Source: Phaenicophaeus curvirostris
Lineage: Eukaryota; Chordata; Aves; Cuculiformes; Cuculidae
NCBI RefSeq assembly: GCF_032191515.1
Contig: NC_091409.1
Coordinates: forward strand, 4,418,501-4,482,500
Reading direction: 5' to 3'
DNA: 64,000 bases
Part shown: one piece after another, positions 10,107-25,007 of the stretch
How the letters are laid out: every line of letters starts with the position of its first letter
Position numbering within the stretch: the stretch's first letter is position 1
Notes under the pieces: generated by a model
The model's input: only the letters and a program-made list of their open reading frames with translations
What the model was told of the DNA's origin: nothing
Databases searched by the model: none
Program-made: the position numbers and the translations under genes

Positions 10107-13100
10107 ACCCTGCTCTAATTCTTCAAGCTATGTGTGGTGGCAGTGCTGAATATGGGAATTTTTAAGCAAAGCTGAGCGCTTGTTATGCTCATTTGTATGC
10201 CAGTATCTGGAATGCTGTCGTTGCAGTTGCCGCTGCAAGGTATGCTTGCAGCCTTTACGCAGGCAGGATCCCAGTGTTTTCCCACCTAGTCAGGATTTTC
10301 CTATAGAACTGTGAACCAGGGATGTGGGACAGGGGAAGGCATGATGCTGAAAATCAAGCGACCAGAGGGCCCCATACACAGGGGATTTGGCACTGGTATT
10401 TCGGCGAGATAGCCAGTAAAGGATAAGGAAGCAGTAAATGTGCCTGTTGAGAGGCATTACTTATTAATATGTATTATTTTGGTATTATATGGATTTATAC
10501 GGAGCTCATCCCTATACTAATCTGAATGCTTTACTCTCCTCCAAGCCGTTGCAGGATGCCCATACAGTCAGTAGACAACCAGCCTGTCATTCTGTAATTC
10601 TCGTAATCTTATTACCGTCTGCCTGAGCAGTGAGGAGCTTCTGCTGAAAATCCATCACGTGCTGCCTTGATGCAGATGTCTGATCTGGAGTAAAGATCGG
10701 CTGCAAATATCCTGAGGTCTCTTGGGCATATCAGGGGGCTGAGATGCCTCTGGTGCTCGACCATGGTGGAATTTTTCTCTTGGTTAGTGCTTTGGAGTGT
10801 GATGCTTAACTACAGCGATTAAAAGGATGAGGGAAATGGGAAGGAAACAACCATATCCACCTCTAGGACAAGGTGGCTGCTTTGTCCTGTGGGCAAATAG
10901 TTGGTATGAGAAAGCTCCTGCCCTGGCAGCCCTGGACGGGCAGAGCTCCCCCCGCCAGGCACTGCTTAGCATTTTGGGTGCTCTACATCCACTCATTTGG
11001 GGTTTTTTTGTTTGTTTGCATTTAGGGAAAAAATAGAACATTAATTATTATTTGTGAAGGGCTAGATTCTCACTGCAGAACGGCCCAAGTAAAGTTAAAT
11101 CATCCCGAAGTTACTTGGCTTGCTTAAATGCTAAGCAAAGTTTGCTGCCATTGCTTTGTTGACCACTATTTTGGAGCCAGCAAGTGTTCAGAAGGGCCCC
11201 GTGGTGCTGTTTGTGGCTCCCCTGATGTTTATCCAGTGATTTGGGGTGGTAATGAAAACATCCCTTTGATGCACGCCTGACGAGTCCAGTGACAGAAGTG
11301 CCAGCATGAGCAGGAGGTGAATCTATTAAATTTTTGTATGAACTTGTTTAAAATGAGCCATTTTGCAGCCCATCCGAAAAAGAAACCAGAAATGAAACCC
11401 ACCCTGTCAGTTCCTTGCTTGGTCCAGGTCACTGCTGCTTATTCCCACCGCGTGCCTTGTTTTGGGGCAGCACCTGTGAGAATTGTGCTATTTTCTCAGG
11501 AGCTGGAGAGGAAAACATGACAGGTACTTGCTGGCTGGAAAAGAGAGAGATGCAGCAAGCAGCAGCTAGTTGCAAAATAGCCGCTTTAAAGCAGAAGCTG
11601 CCTGGATCTGCCAAAGCTGGAGGGCCAGCCCCAGAATGGAATGCTTATAAAAATAAGATGGTAACCACGCAGCAGAGAAGCGGTAGAGACCAGGAAGTTT
11701 CAGTGTTACATACAACATGATACTCTGCTCGGAAAAATATTGTCACAATTATAGCTATATGGGCATGGATCCATAGTTGAAAGGTATAACCCAGCACCTA
11801 TCATTAGGGTGATTTGAATCTCTCATTTCCAATTTCATCTGTGGAAGAAGCTCTCTTTGGCTTGAAAGTTCTCATGTGAAACATTGAGCTGAAAGAGATG
11901 TGTCTCGTCTGGGGAAAAGTTTGAAGTACTTGGTTAAGGCTGTTTTTTAATTGGGGGGGGGACAGGAGGAATTTTGTCTTCTTCCATTTCAAAACATAAC
12001 GGTATAATGATTTATTTAAAAATTTACAGGATGGTGGATTTATTTTATTTGAAGCATGTTGATATTTATTCGATGGTTTGGAATTTCTGCAGAATGAAAG
12101 AAAGTGTTCCTTACATACGACTTGATATAAAATAAATAAAAATGAGATAGCAACCTTTGAAAACATGAACGCTGCAGTTTCTTAGTCCTGAATAACAGTG
12201 GGGTATCTTGATTTTCAATAGCTGAGAAATCTTGCAGTATGTACAAAGAAAGTTTTTCTCATTTTTGATGTGTGGTTTTTTGTGAGGTTTTTTTGGGGGG
12301 TTTGTTTTTTGTTTTTTTTTTTAATAGCAGAACCTGTTTTCTGTCATCTTGGTTTAAAAGACAGGCTATTCCATGAGCTCTAACTATATTTCCAGAGGGA
12401 AAGGGACAGGGGCTGTCAATACACGAGAGCTAGGGTAAACTCTCCGACTTCATTCTCCTTTAGGAGCCACAGAGATGCTGCAATAAGCCAATGCAAGTCA
12501 CTGGAGAGGGGGAAAATCTGATCATAGAAGAGGTGTTGGGTTGACGCTTCTTCTATTTGTGCTCTCTACTGGAAAGATCACTCCTTCAGATGTAAAAATT
12601 ACTTTTATGAAAAAAAGTCAAAGTGCTAGGGAGAGGATGTACTAAAATTCCTGCTAGCCCCAATATTATCAATTTGGAAGAAAATGCCGAAGCACTGCTT
12701 AAGGACTCTCTGGCTTGCACTCTCTCTCTGTGCTACCACCCCTACAGCATCAGAATGACAACACAGAATTTTCATCTGAATTAAACACTGAATTTTCATC
12801 TTTACCCATTAAATGCTACTTCAACAAAAATTCAATTTCTGGCTTTATAACAAAGATGTCCGTGCTCAAAAGGGAGTTGATGTGGCCTCTTCTGAGCTGT
12901 CACTTTAGAGGCAAGCCTTACCTCCTTGTGGTTGTCCTGGCAAGTAACTAATAAATTATGATCACTTAACCACTTATCTTCCCATTACAAGTGCATAGCA
13001 GCCTTTGTAAATGGAGAAATATGTTCACATGATAACTTATAGAGAATCATTCCAATAATTCATTAGCTTTCCTTGCTTTTTTGCTCTTATCTTACCACAG

Positions 13101-13456
13101 TAGGGATGGAGTGGTTCACTTCTTGGGCATTTATTTGTAGGGAAGACGGTTTGTGTCTAGATGCAGGATGCTCCACATGGGCTTCCCTGCATTTTGTGCC
13201 TTGTACTGAAGTTTCAACCCCCTTAACCTAGTCTTCCATGGAGCACATGCACCCTACAGGCCCATGTTATGGTTATTTATGTTATGTCAGGCTCTGTTGG
13301 TATCTGCAAAAAATGCTCTTCCAGTTCTGCTTTTTCTGTTGCCAAAGTTTTCCACTCCTGTTGTCCTCTGTCTTTAATAGATAATGCTTTGAAAGCATTT
13401 TATTTATTAGGAAGAACTGGGCTGAAATGATTCACCTCAGCAAGCAGTGAGCACAT
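10107..13456. other. Non-coding sequence, no gene recognised
   Basis: This stretch holds only short open frames on both strands and T- or G-rich runs (for example 11949-11961 and 12290-12325). I recognise no exon, RNA gene or transposon here. Confidence 0.5.
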
Positions 13457-13495
13457 TTATATATATATGTATGTGTGTATATATGTATATATATC
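13457..13495. repeat. TA/TG dinucleotide microsatellite
   Basis: An imperfect alternating TA and TG run of about 39 bp, the kind of simple repeat that is often length-variable. On the minus strand it encodes the low-complexity YIHIYTHTYIY stretch at the end of a spurious open frame. Confidence 0.85.
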
Positions 13496-16400
13496 TGTAA
13501 GTCACCCTTACGAGGTCTACCAAGACACCCAAAGATGGTGCTTCTGTCAAAGGTGTTGGTGTTTACTTTACAAGCAAGGCAAAACTCTTTAGAACTAGCA
13601 AAATCTAGGTCTATCAAAAATAGTTTAAGTAAACAAAGATGTTTCTCCTTTGAGAGGAGGTAGATGTGCCTGCGTGAGGACATGATCCCTATGGACTCTA
13701 CCCTACCACAGAGTATAAATAAAAAGAAAGCCATAGTGGAAAATAAAAAAAAAATAAAAAAATCAGGAGCTCTGTTTTTCTTCCTTTTCAAGCGTCTCGT
13801 CAGTACGACACTGTTAGCGTCTGCTGCCTGACAGTGTTTCCTCAATAGCATTTTCTGTACTGTATGTCTCAAAGGACAACGGTGGATTCCTCCTCTATAT
13901 GTGTAGCCAAAGAATTTCAGTTTTCCACAAAAATTAAGTGGGGTCACGTGTAACTTCATTACATGAGCAGGGGTGGGTTGTGCACAGCAGTGTTGTGAGT
14001 GTCCCCATTGCCTTAGACTCACTAAATGTCTGCCTGGGTTCAACTGACGGGCTATCTCAACCTTTTTTATAGACATGGTTGACGGCAGGTGACCTTTGTT
14101 ACTTGATACCTTTATTGTCTTCTGCTCCACCTCAGTACTACCTGTATTTCCAGGGAAAACCATGAATATGTATGCAGGATAGAGGTCATCTTTGAGAGGC
14201 ATCCTCTGAAGTTTCTTTCCTTGGGAAAGGATTTGTTTCTTTGGAGGAAGCTTGTAGCTCTATTTAAACTTACTTTGAAGTCCATAAAAGTAGAAGGAAG
14301 ATGCATTCACAGCTGCAGCCTAACTGCGTTAGCCTGTTTTATATTGCTTGAAAACAAATTGTTTTCCTTGACCTTGGTGGGAGTTTGGATGAAGTTGCAG
14401 CAAAGGAATATAGCTTAAAATATAGGGTAGAGGATGTCTGCGCCCTTCTAACTCTGTGATAACCTATAAGCTTAAATAGCTTCATAAGAAGTATTTCATA
14501 AGGAACCTTAACTGTGGAGAGGGCTGGTATTTTAATTTTAATAGATTATGATCGTTTGTTTCGGCAGAAAATTTGGGTTTGCATCAAGCTGTATTTTTGG
14601 TTTATAAGCCTTAATGCCTTTTAAAAATACCAGTTGATTTAAAGGCTTTAAGATGTAGTACAAATAATTGGAAATGCAGATAGCAGCATTGTGCTATTTT
14701 AAAAAAGTAACAGAAAAATGTAATATCTGATATGATCAGCATGCCAGATATCAGAGAATCATATCATACCATAGCACCTGAAACTTCTTGGGGGGGTTTC
14801 TTATAGCCCTGTTTACTTGGGCCCTGTGTGGATCAACTTTTGCACATTTTTCAAGTCAGCAAGGCTGCAAACAAGAATTTAGAGGCTGTAAAGTAGTAAA
14901 AATGCAAGGAAGAGACACTACAGTTGGAGAAAAGGGACTCTGATATTTAGTTTCTTTTTCTTGGCATTATTTAGACTCCCAAATCACAACGTTTCTAGTT
15001 TTCTAGCACAAAGGAGGCCTCATGCTGTTCAGGATCTGCTGTAAAGTTCTAGTACAGATCATTCTGTATCCCAAACAATTTATCCAGTTCAATGATACTT
15101 TTATTTCACAGCTACAGTTTATAGACCTTAGGCTAATAGATGGTATTTTTGGAAACCTCCCGTTTATCTAACAATAAAAGCCAGGATGGAATATGAGCTT
15201 CCATTTAGAGTTTCCTGAATTCTCTCCCATTAAATCAATGACATTATTTTTTTTTTTTAAATTAAACTTTCTTAGACTTTTAAGGGGAGAGACTAAAAAG
15301 GAAAAGTTAAAATATCATTTAAAACAAATACTGAGGTGTGAAAAAGAAAAATGCCATTAAGTTCAATAATGTGGGTGGGTTTTATTACAACATTTACATC
15401 ATTATAAAACGTATTTTTAAACACAGAAATGTAACTGATTTACAACATATACTGCTAGTGCTAGAAGTCAATGTGAGCAGGACATGGCAACTTTTAGTTT
15501 GTGCACATCAGTCTCACGTCATAAATCGGAGCTGCTGGGAGAGAAACCGGGAGCCTGGAGAGAGAAAATCAAATCAAAAGCACTTCTGACAAATAGACTT
15601 TCAGAAAATAACAATTCGCTACCTCCTTTTTTTGACTAAACCCAACTACCTGAAGGGAGCTTTATGCACCTCATCAGTCGCAGTAGCACTTTCCTTTCTG
15701 TCACAGAGGTCTAAATAAATGAATTGGCCATCTGCAATTAATCCGCATTGTACAAATAGTTTGAAGACTGAGTCGTCTGTCTTCCAAACAGAACAATCTA
15801 TTTTTAGCTTTTCAAGCAAGCCTGTTTTGTGTTCTTTGTAGAGTCAGCGACATTCTTTCAATTTTTCAGCTTAATTAACACAAAAGAAATTGTAATCTGA
15901 GAAGGCAGCAGAAACAAGAACCCCCTGAAAACCATGAATTTGCAAGAAAGCAGAAGATGGCAGCTTTGCAAGAGATAGCTGGCAAAGAGAAAGAAAGAAA
16001 GAAAGAAAAAAGTTCAGAGCAGTTTGTGGGATTTTGGCTGGATGCTCTATAGGCTAAATTTGTACATAAACTTCGTTGATTTACAGTGAACGCTTGCAGG
16101 CCCTGCGACTAATTTTGGATTCTTTATTCTGAAAATGATGAGGGACACAGAACATTTTCATAGGAGATGCTACAGCTGAAGAATACTTTTGATTAAAGCA
16201 GATTTCTGTAGAATTCTGTACACACGCCTTGCTGGGGTGTGAACGTTGCTGTGTGTTCCCTGGATGCTTGAGGGGGACACGGAATCCCCTCCGGATGCCC
16301 CCTTGTGTGCTTGCAGTTGTGGCTAAATCCTTATTTCAAGCTCGTATATAATAAATATATATATAATTCCTGTTAGAATTGTGCCCCGGGATATTAAAAA

Positions 16401-19400
16401 ACATCCACGCATCGTTAGTTTGCACTGTGTTAGCTGGAAGATTTGTAGTGATTGAGGAAAGGAAGGCAGAGCTTGCATCTCAGAAAGATTCAAGTTAAAA
16501 TGTTAGTTCTAGGTACAGAAAAAGGAAGTGAAAAGCTGAATAACCAACAGAATACTAACTGTAATCAGTGAAGTACTCTGAAACAATGTAGAGATTTCTG
16601 TGCTTGCTTTTCTGTTTAGATATACGAAATTTACAGCATTAGCATTCGCTGTTCGTTATTATGCATGCAGAGCATGTAAGCTTCCCAATTAAATATCTTC
16701 CCAAGTATCCTTTGTGGGTGCTTGTTGGAAATACACAAACAGAAGGAGGAGCAATCATAAACACTCAGCCTCCCCTCTTTAAATCCATGCAAAGGGCTTG
16801 AAAGCCTCAAGTACAACTCCAGAATCCGTGCCAGGGTGGGCACTGCGGCACAAAGAGTAGGAACAGGGGCTCCTGCAACAACTGGTGCCTTATGCACCAT
16901 CTTTTGAAAACAAAATGTAGATTCTAAGTCATATAATATGGAGTATTTAGAGGCATTTAGTTGCCAGAAAATACAGTAGTTTTCAAATACTGTGTTAGGT
17001 ATGACAAATAGATCCAGCTGGGAAACCCTTTTGGAAGTCTATCTCGTCTTTACAGATACAAAGGTACCTTTTGAAATCTGGTCCTCAGGTGCTTTTGAAA
17101 ACTATTCCCCAAGAGATTTCGCCATCCCAGCCATCCTGAGTATCAACTTAATCTGTTTCCTTCCCAGTACTTTTGTATGAAGAATTCATATCACTCTTTA
17201 CCCAAAAAATGTGTAGAAAAAAGGTTTATTTAACAAGCTGAATTTGGTTCCCAGAACTGTAAGTACCTTTAAGTGTATCAAATTAGAGCAGAGGCCATGA
17301 CTGACTTCTGATTAAAACATAATTCTTCAGTTTGCTGCAGAAGTGGGCTCCTGCAGGATGCCACCAGCTTCTCTAGCTCCAACCAGTTTTGCAATAACAG
17401 AGCCTCACCTCTTTATATAAAGTGTTGGGGGAGATTCCTTTCACTGCCAAGTACTTACGAGACTTATCCTCTTTTTCTTCACTATAGAAACAGGCTCTAT
17501 TTTTCCATCTGTAAAGCGAACGTGCAGCTGAGCAGTTAGGGGAGAGGAGGACAAACATCGATGTTCTTACTAAGAAACAATAAGAAAGTGATAAAGCTGT
17601 TGCAAAGCCTCTGTGAGGGACGAAGAAAGTTTGTAACTGGTGTGTGTTATCAACTGGCAACAATGCTGAAAATAAAAGGGAATTGCGAGCAGTGGTAGAA
17701 CAGTTGTTTTACTCGCCCAGAAACTCAGGAAACCCAGGTATGGGAGCCCATAAGAGTTTCTTTAAAATCTATCTCACTTGTTTTATCTTCCAGGTTTTCA
17801 CAGTGTCAGGTTTGACGTGCAGTTCTAACGACAGGTAGTATGAAAGCTGGTGCTGAACGATGAAAGTTTGTGATGAATATTAAGTGTTACAAAAAAAAAA
17901 AAAAATCAGTTTGCTTGCTTTTGCATGAATTTGCACTGTGAATTTGCCCCACACAGAGTAGGTAGAAGAAAATTAATCGTCTTTTTCAGTACCTAAAAGC
18001 AGGCACAATAAAGTAACAGGCACAACTAATCAATGATTGGGGATTTACTTGTTGTTTGAAATCTGCTTGCAGAAGTTTTCCATTCTGGGCAATATGCCTT
18101 TTGTGTCTAAGGGCTAAATATACTCATACTGCTAATATGTTAATAAGTGTTTGCTGCTTTGATTTTTATAAAGATGTGTGCATATTCATTAAAATATTTG
18201 AGTGCATTACAAACAACAAGACAGATTTCTGTGATCTCCATACTCATGAAGTTAAATTTTTGGGTCTTTGTCTAAGGAAAAACAGATTTAATTCTTAAAG
18301 TGTAGTTAAATACAGTAACAAAACAGGAAATACGCCCTAAAGTATGTTTGTTTTAAGCCCCACAAGAAAGTCTATTTAAAGATTCTTCTGTAAGGATATA
18401 AATTCTGAAATACCTATTTAGTGAACAGTTGTAAAATATGTGAGGTAGTCAGTCATACCTTCAGCTTTTATACTCAGCCAGGTTACTTGCCAATGTAAAC
18501 AAAGACTTAAAGGCTTGTTTTTTAGACATTTCAGACAGAATCCAGTGTAAACTTTTCACTTAATCCATAACATCCTAAATATTAATTAAGTATTTCCAAA
18601 AGTAATCTACTAAAATTTTCATTTCTAAAGGCAGCATGAAGTATCTTCCACTTTATCAGTTTTATTCTCACATGCTTGTCTCTTAAAAGTAATAAAATAT
18701 TCCCTTATTTTTAATTGCATGGCATAATTTGTTGATCATTTCTTTAAAAGTTCTGCACCCAATAAATTCTCTGTTGAGTCATAAACCAAGTCTGTAGACC
18801 ACTGCATTGATAGATAACAGTACGTATTATTTGCTGTTGAATCACCCATGGGAAATATAAATACAGCACCTGGACTGTGGGCACTGCGCGCTCCGTAAGG
18901 TAGAGGGACAAAGTGCTCCACGCCCTTAAGGATTCAAGAGAATTGTTTAGGTAATTGGCTGTCCTCCTCCATATTCTTAGCCCTGAAAATATCCTCCTCA
19001 ACAGAAGTGAAGAGACACACCCTTAAACCTCTGGAAACTACCCTTCTTGTTCTAGGAGTTCGGCAACAGGCTTCTTCCCAGAGACAGCAGGTTCAATAGC
19101 AGAGCCAAGGATCATCAGCAGGCAAATTGCCACTAATCTTTAAAAACTGACTAGCTCACTTTCCATAAGGAATGGCCAGAAATCAAAGCTGGATAGTGTT
19201 GTCCAGCTGTCCCATCCATTTGTGTTCTTTCCTCCCTGCCAATAGACTTCCCTTCACCTCTCCAGGGACTCTGGCACAAGTCCCTTACCTCTTTGCTTTA
19301 TGTGCAAGTCGCACAAGAGATCCTTCAAGAATATGGAGGGTTTGCTGCTTTGTGGGTCTGGGACTTGTTTCATTTTTTTTTTTTCACAGACCTTGTTATG

Positions 19401-22400
19401 GCATTACATGTAAATGTGAAGGAAATCTTCATGTACCACATGCACGATGCATCGGAAACCTTCAGGATGTGTTCAACATAATGCATCCATTTGGCATAGC
19501 CAGCCTTCCCATCTAGGGGGCTGGACAAGCAGACCAGTGGTATTTGTGCATACTGTTTGTTCTGCACATCCCTTTGTTCAGGTGATATCTAAATAACCCC
19601 CAAGTGTGTGATATCGTGTGTTCAGTTGGTGCTCCTCACTGTGCTTGATGGTCTCCATCAATGTGAGCCGCATCAAAACACAGATGAAGCTCTCCAGCAG
19701 TAAGTAGCTGTGGTGCTTCACTGTTCGATCTGTGGACCATGCTGACTCCAGGGCTCCTTCTCCATCCCATGCTTTGCAATCCTCGGTAGGAGCTTCTCAT
19801 TGTAACTTAAAGTTGTCTTTTCCACTTTCATCTGTCTTGCAAAAAGCAGAGGGAAGCATCCACGCTCGTGAAAAGGAATTGCAGAAGGGTCACCAGGTCT
19901 TTTCCTGTTCTTCCTCCTCTCCCCACTTTGCGGATGCTTACTGCCAGCGTCAAACATGAAGATGCTTTTTCCACGACAAATAAGGAGTGAGGGGCCATGT
20001 CAAGCAAAAGCCGCGGGTCTAACTAAGCATAGCATAAATCTCTGGGTCAGAATTTGGAACTCAGCCTCCTGTTCTCTTATCGAGGACTTGTCTGGTCTAG
20101 TAATCAAAACTGAAAAGGCCTGGCCTTTTAAGGGAGGGAGGAACCTAAGTATTTGTGGCTTACAGCGATTTTGATGGCAGTTGTGGCTGCTTGGCTGTTC
20201 TCAAGTATTTTATCCTAGTTGCTTCATGAGGCTCCCTCATTTCACACTGGGCAGTCCCAGGAGGGCAACACAAAGTGTCCCTCGTTTAGGTAGTTCTGGA
20301 TAAGTGATATGCTAGTGAAAGATCCGTACGTCGAAGACCTTAATATTCCAAGTATGCATTTTCATAAGCGGAGCAGAGTAACTCTTCACACTATAGACCT
20401 TTCTGCCAAGAAGAAGTTGTGGTTTCCTAACAATATTTTGCTGGGTTGCTGCAAAGCCCATCAGACAGCAGAGGGAGCACAAGGTAACAGTCACTTTTCC
20501 CAGTGCCATGGAAGAGCAGCACTAATTAATTGTACGTAAAAGAGCTAACTGGAATGGCAGAAAAAGGAGGGTGAAAGCCACGTTCGTTATAGGAGACTGG
20601 AAGTGGAAGAAAGGGCTGGAGGGAACAGGTTAAATGTCTGAGTATTAGGGAATGAGGAGCTAAATATGGCATCTTAATACTGCACATGGCAAGAGGCCAG
20701 ATCTGTTAGTTCATAGATCTTAACCTGCTTCCAATATTTGGGTTTGAGCAGGATTAAAAACCAGGAGGGGAGGCTTTTTGGGGTTCTGGTTTCAACAGCG
20801 ATGGAATCTCTGAAGAGCAATTTTAGTGTTGTGGCATCCAAATCCAAATTCTTGTCTTCTGGAACCTTAGGATCGAAGGTGCAACCCAGCGTCATGTCTT
20901 CAGTCTGTCGGTACCAAGCATTTGATAACTCTGCTCTACAAAATAATTTGTGTACAGCTACAAACACTCTGACAACTGATATTCGTATCAAAAATATTGT
21001 GCAAATGGAGCTTCTGCCCTTAGTTTAACAAAATGTAGCATCTCCAAGGTATAATTTTCTTATGGTCTGCATTAGACATTTTTTCGTTATGCGGTACCAG
21101 AGGTAGGACAAGTTGCTAGAATATAAGATTTCTTAGGAATCCACTGCATTAATGACTTTATAACTGGGAATATAAGTGAGTGACATTTATATAACAGACT
21201 TTCCAATATAAAAGCCAGTCTGTTAGCTATAAACACTCAGAAAAATTTACCATGAAAAATTATAACAATCAGGGGTTACATGTTACATTTAGAGAAAATG
21301 TAGGGTGCGATGCATGAATCTGCATTTTTCATTGCCTTTTTTCAAGTGGAATGACTTGAACTGAATTTAGGTTTTTTTACTAGTTAAGAAGCTTATATGG
21401 TTCATAGAAAAATAATTCAAACTGCTTAATTTTTAAGGCTTTTTTTTTTAATAAGAAAACTTCAAAGAGGTTAATTTTAGAGTAGGATTCAAGTAACATA
21501 GGTAAGGTAGTTAAATATGCCCTCATTGAAATGTAGTTTGAAAAAAACAGACATTCATGGCACCTATACAAGTATTTCTATAGATTCTTATCTGTAAGAA
21601 CAGCAACATATTTCTTTTTTTTAATTAAGGATCATTATAATTGCTAATGTATGATTGTTTGGGGGCATACATGAGTCAAACTGTGGTTTTGAGAACGCAA
21701 TTTTTGAGAACACCTTAACCTTCACCGAATCCTTCACCCTGTGCTGTGATGCCTGTGCTGAATTAAAATTGGAGATGCCCTATATCCTTGCTGAGGAGAG
21801 GAGCACCTCCAAGAGGAGAAATGAGAAAGCTGGGAGTCATTCAGAGTAAGTGAGGAACATAATTCCCTAAGACAGCAACCATTTTGCAGAGAAGCTGATT
21901 AGCAGTTTGGGAAAGGAACAAAACAAAGAACATTTGAAACCAAAGCTATGGGGTAGAAGAGGGATTCAAATTATTTAGGAAAGAGATGCTGTCTCACAAA
22001 GAAGCAAAGCTTTCTAGAGAGAGCAGAAGCAGACTCATTGCTGCTAGAAATGGCATAATCGGGCTAAGAGGTGAATTCAAGCCTGCTTGGTTTTTTTTCA
22101 TTTGTATTTGTTCCGAGTGTTTTCATATAGGGTTTTTGAGGACTTAGGTCTCTGTAATTATGAGGCTCCTTTGCTAAGCGTATGTTGCGTTCTGTCATAG
22201 TCCTTTAAGGATACTCCTAGAAAACCAGAGTTTCTCGCAGCTGATATGCCCTAGGGTGATGCACTGAAAAAACTGTCTCCAGAGAATAGTTCCATAAGTG
22301 TTGATGTGTCCAGATAGTGGCTTACACCATGGAGTGCTCTTCAGCTCGGATCTTTAATACTAGTCAGTAATGATTCATTCATGATGTGTATCTGTCTGGA

Positions 22401-25007
22401 CATGAGAACTTCATGCATTAAAAAGGCTTCTCACTCAGATATTAAGAGACTGTAACAATTAGATAATTGCTACTAGAGCAGGAGGTCTCAATCATGGTAG
22501 ATTATTACTGTCATGTCTTGTCCCATCTTCTTCTCTGCGTGCAGACCAGTTCGGGGTGTTTGGATCCTGCTAGTGGATCTATGCGCTTTGACCATCTCTC
22601 ACCTGGGTCATTTGCTCCTGCTTAGCGGCTTCACATTGATGCTTCTCCAAGAGATCTCCTGTAGGACATTTTTGGGGACACAATGAGGTCCTGCTGTCCA
22701 TTTTCTTAGCCAGTGAAAGCACTGCTTCAGCGCTTCCCATTCTTAATTTCATAATGTGATCTCACCTTCAAATCTCTGGTAGTGGGAATTCATTCTTAGA
22801 CAAGGAATTTCTTTGCCTTTTTAACTTTACTCTTAAACAGTACTAAGCATGTGATTGATGATTGAAAAATAGTGTTCTTGCAAGTCTTTAATGCACAGTT
22901 TGATCTTGTAGCTCCTGTGTCTTGGATTGGGTGACTACCCCTATGCTTTCCCTCTGACTACCTTGTCAAGTGTGGGCTGGTGCAGTCCCTTTCACGAAGT
23001 CTATTCTTTCTAGTCTCCTTTCTTCTCTCCAAGCCAGCTTTGAGAATGGAGAAGAATTAATTCTTCCTATTTCTAGACTGAAAGTTGGGAGATGTTCTGT
23101 GCTGGTAGATCACAGTGGCTCTGTTTCTGCTTTATGGCATTTGTTGTTCATCTGGGTGTGGAGTCTGTCCAGCACCATGAAATGCTTTGATCCACCGTGG
23201 AGGATGTGATACCAAGTAAATGTAAACAAACCCTACAGCCAAGATGATGTTCACAAAGTAAAATGGGGTAATCACTTTGATGGAGAACTATTTTTGGTGT
23301 GTCATAAGCGCCTTGGTCCTTTTTGCCTGCCATAATTGTGAATTTATAAACTCCCTCACTAGTTTCTTTACTTAAGGAAAGCAAAACCAGGAAGCTTAAA
23401 CTCCATTTTTCTTTCAAATGAATATTAATGGCAGATGTTATGAGCTCTGTGAGAATACACATGTCCATTCATGAGATGGTCCAGACAGAACAGAGGATTA
23501 GGAATAAGGAATTTAAGACTGAATTTGAAAAGGCAGCGCAGGAACTTCAGTCCCCAAATTATCCTCTGGAAGTTTGGCATTATTTCACGCTGTCGGCCAG
23601 GATTCTCCTTACAACACCATGATATTCATAATAAAGAAATAAATTAAATCCACCCCTTCCTGCCTGGCTCACAACACGCAGCACTGTGCGTGCTCAGCAC
23701 ATGTGTAGTTTTGATAAAGAGACATTATCGAGCCCGAAATCATTTAAAACAAAACAAATAATGTGGCTGCCCAGCACTTCCTCTGGAAGTAGCTCCTTGG
23801 ACAAATCTTCCTTAACTCTGAGATGTATGGAGTTAGTATATATGTCTTTCAGTAACACCGATTCCTAGAAAGAATTTTTTTGAACAAATGTGTGGCTGTG
23901 TATTTTATATATAGGGTGTGAAACGCAGCCGTGCAGGAGGGCCCTGCCTTCAGCCAGGGATTGCCGGGGCCAGGAGGGACTCGGCATCTTCCAAAAGCCC
24001 CAGAGCACAGGGCAGGTAGCGGGGAACTCGTGTGTCCCCGTGCTGTCACCCTAGGGCTGCTGGCTGGGTTATCGGTCACTCTTCTTGTTTATGGGCTGGC
24101 AGAGGAACCACAGCTTGAAGGAGGCAGCAGTAAGAGCTGCTGGATCCCCTGCCCCATGCAGCATGGAAGCTCTTCTGCTGACACCGCTATGAGCCCACTG
24201 AGCGAGGGGGAGAGGGCTCTCCATGTGGAGTGTTGCAGTCTTTGTTCACACCAGGCTAGCAGGGAGCCCAGTCGCTTGGGGTTGGCACCCAGAAAGCAAG
24301 TAGCAGCTTCCCAGGCTGGTTGAGGTCCCAGGCGTGGAGCGTGCTCCTCACCTCCAAGGACCAGGAGCTCAAGCGCGCGGCTCGCTCTCTGTTTACACAG
24401 TGTAGACGAAGCTGTAAAACGCCGATTGCTTCAGAAGCGAATAGGTCACTCTTAGCCAGACAAGAGAGCATGCACAGAGCAATGGAAAAACAAATTAGTT
24501 ATTGTAACACCAGAGCATAAAGCAAACCTGGAGGTAACCTGCAAAAGAACACAGCACCGGGTGTTTGGTGCTTTATGGCGTACAAAGAAGGACTGAGAAG
24601 CGTGCAGGCACTTTTTTTTTTTTCTGTTTTCAAAATAGAAAGTATCTTTGCCTGGTTCTTAGAATATAGCAAGCATGCTGATTGTAGCTTTCCCTGGTTT
24701 TGCTGGAGGGCCCGTGGGAGAAGGACTCCACAGAATACTAGCAGCTTTTGCAGCATTTTCATTTAAGTAAAACAGTGTTAAGATTTTGAGCAGAGCCTAT
24801 TTTTTCATCTAACGTTGCTGAGAATGTCAGAGTGAAAGAGGTGTTAAGACAAGGAAGACAGACTATTAAAAAAATTGCTTCCTTTTTGATTAATTATTGC
24901 ATGATGAAACGTGTAGCGAAGGGCTTAAAGGTCACCAGTGAGATCAGGGCCCCTTGGTTCTCGATACTGTGCAGACATGTCGGAAGTAAACAGCTTACAA
25001 CCTATAT
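13496..25007. other. Non-coding sequence with scattered simple repeats
   Basis: No coding exon is recognised in this 11.5 kb. Simple-sequence patches include an A-rich run near 13741-13762, a poly-T at about 15248-15259, a GAAA-type run at about 15989-16011, a TA-rich run at about 16347-16366 and a poly-A at about 17891-17905. A 256-codon minus-strand frame (13432-14202) spans the start of this stretch but matches no known protein. There is no clear LTR, CR1 or tRNA. Confidence 0.5.

Noticed and set aside
14741..14800. CR1-like tail 'agagaatcatatcatacc'
   Set aside because: Only a few bases resemble the reversed octamer tail and no CR1 body adjoins it.
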